NCBI GenBank assembly: GCA_009843585.1
Contig: VYDC01000272.1
Location: forward strand, 1-7,908
Reading direction: 5' to 3'
Source: Chloroflexota bacterium
GTDB taxonomy: Bacteria; Chloroflexota; Dehalococcoidia; UBA2979
DNA: 7,908 nt
Part shown: piece after piece, positions 1 through 5,647 of the stretch
Layout: the number at the start of each line of letters is the position of its first letter
How positions within the stretch are numbered: the first letter of the stretch is position 1
Position numbers and translations under genes: made by a program
The notes under the pieces: generated by a model
What the model was told of the DNA's origin: nothing
What the model saw: the letters and a program-made list of their open reading frames with translations, nothing else
Database searches by the model: none

Positions 1-386
1 CCCTCCGCCGGGCCCGCGGGTTCGCCGGCGTCGTCGGATCCGGACGCCCGCGGGGCGGCCTCGGCGAGTGGACGCTCGATGGTCTCGCGCTCCAGGGCGA
101 GAAGCTCCTCGAGCTCGCGCCGCACCTTCTCCATCACGCCGCCCAGGTCGAAGCGATCGAGCCGCTCCCGACGCTGGGAGCGCAGGCGCTGGAGAAGGTC
201 GCGCAGGCCCGGTATGCGGTCGCCGGGCCCGCCGGGGATCCCGCGCTGCAGCATGTTGCGGAGCGCGTGCTGGAGGTCACCGAAGTTCAGGAGGTCATCG
301 GAGAGCGTCTCGAGCACCTGGTCGGCGTCGAGCGGGGGCAGCTCCTGCGAGCCGTCCCACTCGCTGTAGCGATAGCGCGTCGCCAC
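1..386 (-). CDS. Probable VWA-domain (CoxE-like) protein, N-terminal 128 residues, partial
   Basis: The gene reads leftwards from a GTG at 386-384 and runs off the left edge, so only the N-terminal 128 codons are present. The visible part opens with RYRYSEWDG, then an acidic helical segment (about residues 18-47, containing LETLSDDLLNFGD), a Gly/Pro-rich turn, and a charged helical stretch rich in Arg, Glu and Leu (about 60-110) leading into an Ala/Gly/Pro/Asp linker. I recognise this opening from actinobacterial VWA proteins encoded next to magnesium-chelatase-like AAA+ ATPases. The VWA/MIDAS domain itself lies outside the window, so the call rests on the N-terminus and the neighbour. The start is 4 bases after the AAA+ stop codon, with a weak GGGG ribosome site (398-395) inside the end of that gene, so the two are almost certainly co-transcribed and translationally coupled. 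By analogy with MoxR/VWA and ChlI/ChlD pairs it would be the metal-dependent substrate adaptor of the ATPase. Confidence 0.62.
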   Translation of the reverse strand, partial: MATRYRYSEWDGSQELPPLDADQVLETLSDDLLNFGDLQHALRNMLQRGIPGGPGDRIPGLRDLLQRLRSQRRERLDRFDLGGVMEKVRRELEELLALERETIERPLAEAAPRASGSDDAGEPAGPAE

Positions 387-390
387 GGAG

Positions 391-1791
391 CTATCCCCGG
401 TACCGGGTCCGGCCGGCGAGCGCCTCCTTGTTGAGTCGCTTGTTGAGGTGCAGACCCTCGAGCAGGAACTCGACGGCGGAGGCCAGTACGGCGGGCGGGG
501 CCCCCGGAGCGACCGCATCGACCGCCCCGGAGAGGCCGGACACGCGCGTCAGGAGCTCCTCGTAGGCCGAGCTCGGGAGGTTCTCGCCGGTCTCGACCGA
601 CTCGCCCTCGGAGAAGGCGTCGACGACGTCGGCGAGGTCGGCCACGGAGCAGCGGCGGTTGAAGACGGCCACGACCGCCCCCTGAAGCAGCCGCTCGAGC
701 ACCTGCTCGTCGCGACCCTCCTCGACGGTCTCGAGCTCCACCTTCCCCTGGAGCGCGGGCATCACGAACGGCAGGTCGGAGAGGCGCGGCACGACGGCGC
801 GCTCGCCGAGCCGGATGGCCCGCCGGAGCGCGTTCGCGAGCAGCGCCTCGTAGTTGGCGACCGAGGCCCGCACCGAGACGCCCGAGCGCTGGTTCACGTC
901 CGGGGAGCGGCGGGCGAGGCGCGTGATCTCGGCGACGATTTCCTTCATGTGGTCGGGGACGATCACCTCGAACTCGTCGGAGCGGTAGCTCTGCCCCTCC
1001 GCCTCCATGATCGCGATCTCGTCCTCGATGGCCTGCGGGTAGTGCGTGCGGATCTGCGAGCCGTAGCGGTCCTTGAGGGGGGTGATGATGCGGCCCCGGT
1101 TGGTGTAGTCCTCCGGGTTGGCGGTGGCGACGATGAGGACGTCGAGCGCGAGGCGCACCTTGTGACCCCGGATCTGGATGTCCCGCTCCTCCATCACGTT
1201 GAGCAGGCCGACCTGGATGCGCTCGGCGAGATCGGGGAGCTCGTTGATCGCGAAGATGCCGCGGTTCGTATGCGGGATCAGGCCGTAGTGCATCGTCAGT
1301 TCGTCGGAGAGGTAGCGTCCCTCGGCGACCTTGATGGGATCGATCTCGCCGATGAGGTCGGCGATCGTGATGTCGGGCGTCGCGAGCTTCTCGGCGTAGC
1401 GCTCGGAGCGGTGCACCCAGCGGATGGGCGCGTTCTCACCGAACTCGTCGACCAGGCGGCGGCCCGGCGCGCTGATGGGCGCGTAGGGGTTCTCCGGGAT
1501 CTCGACGCCGTCGAGGGCCGGCATCCACTCGTCGAGGAGCGCCGTGAGTCCGCGGATGATGCGCGTCTTCGCCTGGCCGCGCTCGCCGAGCAGGATGATG
1601 TCCTGCGCGGAGAGGATCGCGTTCTGGAGGCGGGGCAGCACCGTCTCGTCGTAGCCGACGATCCCGGGGAAGAGGTCGCGCTCCTCGCGCAGCCCCGCGA
1701 TCAGGTTGCGGCGCATCTCCTCGCGCACCGACACGGGCTCGTAGCCGGCCTCGCGCAGCTCTCGAACGGTTGTGGCTCTGCGGTCGACCAC
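391..1791 (-). CDS. AAA+ ATPase, magnesium-chelatase ChlI/MoxR-like
   Basis: ATP-driven AAA+ module, 466 residues from the chosen start. Seen in the sequence: Walker A GERGQAKT at residues 69-76 (Lys75), a long insert (about 80-175), Walker B as GIFAINE at 178-184, sensor 1 in ATANPED (Asn225), and an arginine-containing DRYG segment at 241-244. A helical lid and C-terminal helical domain follow. The Walker B aspartate is Asn183, while the catalytic Glu184 is kept. The open frame extends to an ATG at 1851, but I prefer the GTG at 1791 because GGGGGAGG (1808-1801) sits 9 bases before it; the GTG at 1800 abuts that site directly and is too close. Known relatives act as hexameric chaperone-like ATPases that load cofactors or remodel proteins with a VWA partner, and such a partner follows 4 bases downstream. 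The true substrate is unknown. A family label of magnesium chelatase would not imply chlorophyll synthesis. Confidence 0.88.
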   Translation of the reverse strand: MVDRRATTVRELREAGYEPVSVREEMRRNLIAGLREERDLFPGIVGYDETVLPRLQNAILSAQDIILLGERGQAKTRIIRGLTALLDEWMPALDGVEIPENPYAPISAPGRRLVDEFGENAPIRWVHRSERYAEKLATPDITIADLIGEIDPIKVAEGRYLSDELTMHYGLIPHTNRGIFAINELPDLAERIQVGLLNVMEERDIQIRGHKVRLALDVLIVATANPEDYTNRGRIITPLKDRYGSQIRTHYPQAIEDEIAIMEAEGQSYRSDEFEVIVPDHMKEIVAEITRLARRSPDVNQRSGVSVRASVANYEALLANALRRAIRLGERAVVPRLSDLPFVMPALQGKVELETVEEGRDEQVLERLLQGAVVAVFNRRCSVADLADVVDAFSEGESVETGENLPSSAYEELLTRVSGLSGAVDAVAPGAPPAVLASAVEFLLEGLHLNKRLNKEALAGRTRYRG

Positions 1792-1800
1792 GGGTCGCAC

Positions 1801-1808
1801 CCTCCCCC
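1801..1808 (-). promoter_or_regulatory. Ribosome binding site deciding the AAA+ start
   Basis: The minus strand reads GGGGGAGG here. It ends 9 bases before the GTG at 1791 and immediately abuts another in-frame GTG at 1800. The spacing favours 1791. The longer frame from the ATG at 1851 has no comparable purine-rich site, and its extra residues are Arg/Ser-rich and look non-conserved. Confidence 0.6.
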
Positions 1809-1884
1809 GCGCATGCGATGAGCGGCGCGCGCTCCGGGGGATCGCACGCATGCCGGCCGTGGGCGCGACGCTCTACGCCGCCAG

Positions 1885-1890
1885 AGTATA
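1885..1890 (-). promoter_or_regulatory. Candidate -10 box for the AAA+/VWA operon
   Basis: TATACT on the minus strand is a good -10 hexamer, standing out in a stretch that is otherwise nearly all G and C. No recognisable -35 hexamer lies 16-18 bases upstream. Transcription would begin near 1878 and leave a leader of about 87 bases before the GTG at 1791. It lies between the XRE stop codon (1988) and the ATPase gene, so the ATPase pair probably has its own promoter. Confidence 0.4.
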
Positions 1891-1930
1891 CGCAGGCCAT
1901 CGCGGCCCCCGGCGGCGGCGCGCACTGCGG

Positions 1931-1951
1931 GGGCACCCGGCGGGCGTGCCC
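1931..1951 (-). terminator. Weak stem-loop after the XRE gene
   Basis: The arms GGGCAC (1931-1936) and GTGCCC (1946-1951) can form a 6-bp G/C-rich stem with a 9-base loop, 36 bases beyond the XRE stop codon. No T-run follows on the minus strand, so intrinsic termination is only a possibility. In this base composition short stems also arise by chance. Confidence 0.22.
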
Positions 1952-1987
1952 GGGCCGGGCGTGCGGCGGTGTGTCGGGACGGCGCCC

Positions 1988-2332
1988 CTACGAGGCGGCC
2001 GCGGTCGCCCCGCCGCCGGTGACGACGGAGACGAGGTCGGGGCGCCTGGTGAGCGTGTCGACGGCGGAGCCGAGTCTCGAGTCCCGCACGACGATCACGT
2101 CGGGCGTCGAGATCAGGTCCCCGACCGGGACGTCGAGCGCCGCCGAGAGGTTGAGCAGGGTCGAGAGCGGGAGATCGCGCTTCCCGGTCTCGTAGTTGGA
2201 GAGCGATGCCTGCGTGATGGCGGCGGCGCGCGCGACCGTGGACTGCGAGAGCGCCCGGCGCTGGCGCCACTCGCGAATTCGCTGCCCGGTGGCTCGCCGC
2301 CTCGCGGTCTCGCTGCGGATGGTCCCGGTCAT
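1988..2332 (-). CDS. XRE-family (Cro/CI-type HTH) transcriptional regulator
   Basis: Small DNA-binding protein of 114 residues. A five-helix HTH_3 domain spans about residues 17-73. It contains the LSQSTVARAAAIT helix-turn and the recognition segment ITQASLSNYETGKR (39-52), the hallmark of the XRE family. The C-terminal 40 residues have no recognisable ligand or dimerisation domain and end in a Gly/Ala-rich tail. The frame extends upstream to 2392, but I chose the ATG at 2332 because AGAGGGA (2344-2338) precedes it at about 5 bases, and because the longer version would run across the promoter and palindrome described below. The gene stands alone: the aminotransferase upstream has its own start region, and a candidate promoter separates it from the AAA+ gene downstream. 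Autorepression through the palindrome at 2373-2394 is the simplest reading. No toxin gene adjoins it, so an antitoxin role is not supported. Confidence 0.88.
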   Translation of the reverse strand: MTGTIRSETARRRATGQRIREWRQRRALSQSTVARAAAITQASLSNYETGKRDLPLSTLLNLSAALDVPVGDLISTPDVIVVRDSRLGSAVDTLTRRPDLVSVVTGGGATAAAS

Positions 2333-2337
2333 TCCCG

Positions 2338-2344
2338 TCCCTCT
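2338..2344 (-). promoter_or_regulatory. Ribosome binding site deciding the XRE start
   Basis: The minus strand reads AGAGGGA here, about 5 bases before the ATG at 2332. The alternative start at 2392 lies within the operator palindrome, next to the predicted transcription start, and has no such site. Confidence 0.55.
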
Positions 2345-2372
2345 CGTTCGTCCGGCGCCCTCGCGCGCCGAA

Positions 2373-2394
2373 GATTGTGCGATCCGGCACAATC
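2373..2394. promoter_or_regulatory. Palindromic operator at the XRE promoter
   Basis: The arms GATTGTGC (2373-2380) and GCACAATC (2387-2394) are perfect inverted repeats separated by GATCCG, giving a 22-base dyad. Eight matched bases per arm, in an AT-containing patch of a very GC-rich region, is far from the usual G/C hairpin background. The dyad begins one base past the predicted -10 box and covers the expected transcription start of the XRE gene. Occupancy by an XRE dimer would therefore block initiation. I saw no second copy of the GATTGTGC arm in the window. Confidence 0.72.
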
Positions 2395-2395
2395 A

Positions 2396-2423
2396 ATTAT
2401 GCACGTGGCGGCGGCGGCGGCAA
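2396..2423 (-). promoter_or_regulatory. Candidate promoter of the XRE gene
   Basis: On the minus strand TTGCCG (2423-2418) and CATAAT (2401-2396) are separated by 16 bases, a fair match to the -35 and -10 of a housekeeping sigma factor. Transcription would start near 2389, inside the palindrome, giving a leader of about 57 bases. The -35 region lies in a run of five GGC triplets (2407-2421, plus strand), so its match may partly reflect composition. Confidence 0.5.
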
Positions 2424-2446
2424 GCGGCCGCCCGCACGGCGACCGG

Positions 2447-3805
2447 TTAGGCGAGAAGGCCGTCGGCGCGGAGGTCGGCGACCGAGAGCCGGAAGGCGTC
2501 GAGGGTGCGGTCGATCTCGGCGTCCCCGTGCGCCGAGGAGACCATTCCGCCCGTTCCCATCAGGTCGACGCCGTGGCTGGCCAGCGCGCACTTCAGCGGC
2601 TGCTCGAGCTCGGGGCGCACCCCCGGCGGGTCGGCGGGTGCGTCCCATTCGACATCGGCGGGGCGGTGGACGGGACCGCTGGCGGGCGCGCCGAGATTGA
2701 GATGCCACATTGACGAGAGGGCCCAGGCCGACGCCGGGACGTCGAGCTCCGCGAAGAGGCTGTTGAGAGCGCGCACCAGGCGCGAGCAGGTCTCGTCGGC
2801 GCGGAGCGTCTCCGCCCCCTTCTGGATCAGTCGCAGCGCCGAGCTCCCGGCGGCGGCGGAGACGGGGTTGGCGTTGAAGGTGCCGGGGTGATGAACGCGG
2901 AGGCGTCGGTTCCACTCCGCGTCGCCGGCGCGCATCTCGAGCATCGAGAGTATGTCGGCGCGGCCGGCCACGCAGCCGCCAGGGAGGCCGCCAGCGAGGA
3001 TCTTGGCATGGGTCGAGAGGTCGGGGACGACGCCGAAGCGCTCCTGGGCGCCGCCGGGCGCGACCCGGAAGCCGGTGATCACCTCGTCGAGGATCAGCAG
3101 GGCGCCGGTCTCGTCGGCCGCCGCGCGAGCGGCGTGCAGGTAGGAGGCCGGGAGGGGGTGCCTGCCCCAGTGCGCGCCGGTCGGCTCGACGATCACGGCG
3201 GCGACGTCGCGATCGGCGAGACGCTCGTGGAGCGCCCCCACGTCGCCGGAGGGAAGCACGGTCAGGGAGTCGAAGAAGCCCTCCGGGACGCCCGGCGAGC
3301 CAGGCCGCGGATCGTCGGGCATCGTGCGGCCCGTGACGAGGTCGTGCCAGCCGTGGAAGTGCTCGGCGAGCTTGATGACGTGCTCCCGGCCCGTGTAGGC
3401 GCGGGCGAGCCGCAGCGCCATCATCGTCGCCTCGGTGCCGGAGCTCGTGAACCGCACGCGCTCGGCGCACGGCACCATGGCGAGCACCTGCTCCGCCCAC
3501 TCGACCTCGCGCCGGTGCGAGGAGCCGAAGTGCGTCCCCTCCGCGAGCGCCTCCCGAATCGCCTCCACCACCTCGGGCCGGTTGTGCCCGAGCAGCAGCG
3601 CCCCGTGCCCGCCGATGTAGTCGACGAGCTCGTTGCCGTCGACGTCCCACTTGCGCGCTCCGTCGGCGCGCTCGACGTAGAGCGGGAACGGCGAGAAGGC
3701 GCGGAGATCGTGTGTGACGCCGGTGGGGAAGAGCCGTCCGGCCCGCGCCGCGAGGCGCTTCGAGCCGGGATGCAGCTCCTCGTAGCGCTCGAGAATCGAC
3801 GCCAC
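2447..3805 (-). CDS. Class III PLP aminotransferase, glutamate-1-semialdehyde aminomutase-like
   Basis: Fold-type I, PLP-dependent enzyme of 452 residues, full length for aminotransferase class III (GSAM is about 430). Visible landmarks are the phosphate-binding SSGTEA (121-126), the aromatic stacking segment HFHGWHD (149-155), the pyridine-nitrogen aspartate in LILDEVITGFR (Asp240), the Schiff-base lysine in HAKILAGGLPGG (Lys268) and GTFNANP (308-314), which supplies the phosphate-binding Thr. The overall pattern is closest to HemL-like proteins. However, the HGWHD motif replaces the HGHAD of true GSAM, and no other haem genes are near, so I would not call it hemL. It may act on another amino acid or amine, as an aminotransferase or aminomutase. 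The GTG start at 3805 has GGGAGG (3815-3810) 4 bases upstream. The gene is monocistronic by layout, divergent from the carbinolamine dehydratase. Substrate unknown. Confidence 0.88.
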   Translation of the reverse strand: MASILERYEELHPGSKRLAARAGRLFPTGVTHDLRAFSPFPLYVERADGARKWDVDGNELVDYIGGHGALLLGHNRPEVVEAIREALAEGTHFGSSHRREVEWAEQVLAMVPCAERVRFTSSGTEATMMALRLARAYTGREHVIKLAEHFHGWHDLVTGRTMPDDPRPGSPGVPEGFFDSLTVLPSGDVGALHERLADRDVAAVIVEPTGAHWGRHPLPASYLHAARAAADETGALLILDEVITGFRVAPGGAQERFGVVPDLSTHAKILAGGLPGGCVAGRADILSMLEMRAGDAEWNRRLRVHHPGTFNANPVSAAAGSSALRLIQKGAETLRADETCSRLVRALNSLFAELDVPASAWALSSMWHLNLGAPASGPVHRPADVEWDAPADPPGVRPELEQPLKCALASHGVDLMGTGGMVSSAHGDAEIDRTLDAFRLSVADLRADGLLA

Positions 3806-3918
3806 GGCGCCTCCCGCAGCAACGGTCGCCCCTCGGCCGGCCTCGGCGGGGGAGGCGACTCTGCGCTATCTTCTCACGGCGGCGGCGGGCCGGCCGTCCC
3901 GCGCGGGAGGGGGCGAGC
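3806..3918. promoter_or_regulatory. Divergent intergenic region with a candidate plus-strand -10
   Basis: These 113 bases separate the divergent aminotransferase and carbinolamine dehydratase genes and must hold at least one promoter for each. The only A/T-bearing patch is around 3866-3873, where TATCTT (3867-3872) could be the plus-strand -10, with a start near 3879. Reversed, the same patch (AGATAG) is a poor minus-strand match. No clear -35 for either direction and no dyad operator were seen. Confidence 0.3.
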
Positions 3919-4200
3919 ATGGCGACCCTGGGCGATGACGAGATCGCGCGCCGGCTCGACGCGCTTCCCGGGTGGCGCCGCGAGGGCGACGCGATATGCC
4001 GTGAGTACGAGCTCGCGGACTTCGTCGAGGCGCTCGGGCTGATCGCGCAGGTCGGCGCGCTCGCCGAGCGGGCGAACCACCACCCCACGCTCTCCAACAC
4101 CTACAGTCGCCTGCGAATCGAGCTCTCGACCCACGACGCCGGCGGGATCACAGAGCGCGACTTCGCGCTCGCCCGCGCCATCGAGGATCGCGCTGGCTGA
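3919..4200 (+). CDS. 4a-hydroxytetrahydrobiopterin dehydratase (pterin-4a-carbinolamine dehydratase)
   Basis: Cytosolic enzyme of 93 residues, the usual size of the PCD/DCoH family. It removes water from 4a-hydroxy-tetrahydropterin so that the pterin cofactor of aromatic amino acid hydroxylases can be recycled. The family motif is intact: Glu50, the His54-His55-Pro56 triplet, Tyr62, His72 in the STHD segment and Asp81. The family's N-terminal LPGW (residues 16-19) and GGIT before the final Asp are also present. The ATG at 3919 follows GGGAGG (3905-3910) with 8-base spacing. No phenylalanine hydroxylase gene is in view. Bacterial PCDs without such a partner are proposed to serve other pterin or molybdopterin chemistry, so the physiological substrate here is open. 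It is divergent from the aminotransferase and convergent with the hydrolase, so it is transcribed alone. Confidence 0.93.
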   Translation: MATLGDDEIARRLDALPGWRREGDAICREYELADFVEALGLIAQVGALAERANHHPTLSNTYSRLRIELSTHDAGGITERDFALARAIEDRAG

Positions 4201-4208
4201 GACCGCGC

Positions 4209-4218
4209 CCGCTAGCGG
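4209..4218. repeat. Palindrome over the hydrolase stop codon
   Basis: CCGCTAGCGG is a perfect 10-base palindrome lying between the convergent dehydratase and hydrolase genes, with the hydrolase TAG at its centre. No T-run accompanies it on either strand. It could contribute to bidirectional termination, but without a loop it is weak evidence. Confidence 0.25.
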
Positions 4219-5027
4219 CGCGCGCCCGCGGCGCGCGCGTGCTCGACGGCGTCGATGAAGCCGAGCACCGCGCGATTCCACTCGTCGGGCCGCTCGAAGT
4301 AGGCGGAGTGCCCGGCTCCGGTGACCTCGCGGAAGCGCGATCCGGGCGTGAGCTCGTGCGAGATCCGTATGAGCTCGGGCGCGACGACCCGGTCGTGCTC
4401 GCCGACGATCCAGAGGAGCGGCAGGCCGCTCTCGATCAGCCGCGCGGCCGTCGAGCCCCGGTAGGCGCGCAGGCGTGGATCCGGGGCCAGGAAGTCGCGG
4501 GGGCGCGGGGGATTGAGGGCGCGCAGCTGCCGGTAGAGAAAGGCGTGATGCGGCTCCCGCTCCGCGAAGTCCTCCGCGAGCGCGCGGTGGAGCAGCGGTC
4601 CGCGGAGCACGCCGGCGGCCTCGAGCTCCGCCTTGAGCGCCCGGTAGCGATCGTCGACGCATCCTCCCGAGGTGCCGGAGAAGACGATGGAGGCGAAGCG
4701 ATCGGGGATCAGGCGGAGGAGGCCGATGGCGGTGCGCCCGCCCATCGACTGCGCCACCACGTGCATCCGCTCCACGCCGAGATGATCGAGCAGCGCGCGG
4801 GCGTCCTCGGCGAAGGCGCGCCGCCCCGGACCGCCCTCGATGTCGGGAGAGCGGCCGAAGGCGCGATGGTCGAAGGTGATCGCTCGGTAGCGCTCGCCGA
4901 AGGCGGGGACCTGCTGCCACCATGAGAGCCCGTTGCCGCCGGCGCCGTGGGCGAAGAGCACGGCCGTGCCCGCCCCGTGGGCCTCGTAGTAGAGCCGGAA
5001 TCCACCCTCGCGCTCGAGATGGGGCAC
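4212..5027 (-). CDS. Alpha/beta-fold hydrolase
   Basis: Serine hydrolase of 271 residues, the normal size for a single-domain alpha/beta hydrolase. Seen in order: an oxyanion-hole strand with HGAGGNG (27-33), a DHRAFGRS segment (53-60) typical of the family, the nucleophile elbow AQSMGG with Ser94 (residues 92-97), the acid Asp212 in GEHD and the base His240 in GAGHSAYFERP. The triad is complete. The elbow has Ala where the classic G-x-S-x-G has its first Gly. A lid region lies between about residues 115 and 190. The frame opens at a GTG at 5057, but the GTG at 5027 is preferred because GGAGG (5039-5035) is 7 bases ahead. No signal peptide is seen. It follows the TPR gene by 91 bases on the same strand and probably belongs to, or sits just after, the crotonase-TPR transcript. 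The substrate cannot be read from sequence; lactonase, esterase or C-C hydrolase are all possible. Confidence 0.87.
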   Translation of the reverse strand: MPHLEREGGFRLYYEAHGAGTAVLFAHGAGGNGLSWWQQVPAFGERYRAITFDHRAFGRSPDIEGGPGRRAFAEDARALLDHLGVERMHVVAQSMGGRTAIGLLRLIPDRFASIVFSGTSGGCVDDRYRALKAELEAAGVLRGPLLHRALAEDFAEREPHHAFLYRQLRALNPPRPRDFLAPDPRLRAYRGSTAARLIESGLPLLWIVGEHDRVVAPELIRISHELTPGSRFREVTGAGHSAYFERPDEWNRAVLGFIDAVEHARAAGARR

Positions 5028-5034
5028 GGTGCGG

Positions 5035-5039
5035 CCTCC
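5035..5039 (-). promoter_or_regulatory. Ribosome binding site deciding the hydrolase start
   Basis: GGAGG on the minus strand ends 7 bases before the GTG at 5027, ideal spacing. The upstream in-frame GTG at 5057 has no close purine-rich site and would add ten Gly/Arg-rich residues ahead of the first conserved strand. Confidence 0.55.
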
Positions 5040-5059
5040 GCGTCCGACCCGGGACACGA

Positions 5060-5082
5060 CTCCCGGTCATCTCCGCCGGGAG
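5060..5082. repeat. Inverted repeat between the TPR and hydrolase genes
   Basis: The arms CTCCCGG (5060-5066) and CCGGGAG (5076-5082) form a perfect 7-bp stem around a 9-base loop. It sits 36 bases past the TPR stop and 32 bases before the preferred hydrolase start. There is no T-run, so it may be a weak terminator or attenuating hairpin, an mRNA leader structure or a protein-binding dyad. A poor -10-like CATACC lies just upstream at 5092-5087. Confidence 0.35.
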
Positions 5083-5118
5083 GCATGGTATGCGCACGCC
5101 GGAGCGGCGGCGGCCCCC

Positions 5119-5646
5119 CTAGCGTGCCGGCCGCTCTCTCGGCGCCGCGCGCTCCACCGGCTCCGTGCTCCAGGGTTCCCCGGTGGCGGCGGCGATGACG
5201 TCGAGCATGTCCTCGATGTCGCCGAGCAGGGCGTCGTCGGGGTCGAGCGCTCTGGCGCGCAGCAGGGCGTCGCGCGCCAGGCCGTAGAGCTCGGATGAGT
5301 CCTGGCCGGTGGTCTGGTAGCGCCCCCGCCCCCGTCCGATGGCGTGCGCGGCGTACTCGCGGCACCAGCCCAGCGTGTACCAGGTCGTCGCATCGCCGGC
5401 AGCCAGCTCCGCGGCTCGCTCGAGTGCGGCGAGGCCGTCCGCGAAGCGTCGGCGGCGCGTGACCAGCGTGTTGCCCAGGTAGGCGTGTGCCGCGGCGAGT
5501 GTCGGACAGAGCCTCACCGCATCGGCGGCGAGGGCGAGCGCGGCGTCGATGGCCCCCTGCGCGTGGGATGCCATCGCCTCGGAGAGGCGCGCGCGGGCCG
5601 CGCGCTCGGAATCGCCGCAGCCGTCCGGCTCGTGCTCCGCGGTCAC
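5119..5646 (-). CDS. Small TPR-repeat protein
   Basis: Soluble helical protein of 175 residues made of tetratricopeptide-like repeats, which usually act as protein-protein interaction scaffolds. Repeat 1 covers about residues 17-50 (with AIDAALALAADAVRLCP), repeat 2 about 51-84 (AAHAYLGNTL, then GLAALERAAEL). Repeat 3 starts at about 85 (TTWYTLGWCREYA) and finishes at about 137 (YGLARDALLRARALDP). A Gly/Arg/Gln-rich insert at about 103-118 separates the two helices of repeat 3. A final acidic helix and a charged, disordered-looking tail follow. There is no signal peptide. The GTG start at 5646 lies one base after the crotonase TGA (TGACGTG) with no strong ribosome site, only GGAG about 11 bases away, so it is probably translated by coupling. 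Its partner is unknown; co-transcription with an acyl-CoA enzyme hints at, but does not show, a shared role. Confidence 0.75.
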   Translation of the reverse strand: MTAEHEPDGCGDSERAARARLSEAMASHAQGAIDAALALAADAVRLCPTLAAAHAYLGNTLVTRRRRFADGLAALERAAELAAGDATTWYTLGWCREYAAHAIGRGRGRYQTTGQDSSELYGLARDALLRARALDPDDALLGDIEDMLDVIAAATGEPWSTEPVERAAPRERPAR

Positions 5647-5647
5647 G

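Noticed and set aside
448..1821. Long plus-strand open frame opposite the AAA+ gene
   Set aside because: It mirrors the codon structure of a confidently identified ATPase and encodes low-complexity Arg/Asp/Val/Leu-rich sequence with no domain; such antisense frames are expected at very high GC.
1988..2332. XRE protein as the antitoxin of a toxin-antitoxin pair
   Set aside because: No small toxin-like gene is adjacent; the neighbours are an aminotransferase and an AAA+ ATPase with separate signals.
2407..2421. Five tandem GGC triplets as a functional repeat
   Set aside because: Short G/C triplet runs recur throughout this GC-rich window and show no array structure; it is noted only because it overlaps the candidate -35 region.
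2416..2432. Stem GGCGGC-AAGCG-GCCGCC as the terminator of the aminotransferase
   Set aside because: Six G/C pairs without a following T-run, inside a GGC repeat and overlapping the XRE promoter; easily explained by composition.
2397..4100. Long minus-strand frame overlapping the aminotransferase
   Set aside because: It is almost entirely Arg/Pro/Ala/Gly and overlaps the real class III aminotransferase and carbinolamine dehydratase in other frames.
3874..5097. Minus-strand frame of about 400 codons across the dehydratase and hydrolase
   Set aside because: Arg-rich composition without motifs; the hydrolase triad lies in a different frame and the dehydratase on the opposite strand.
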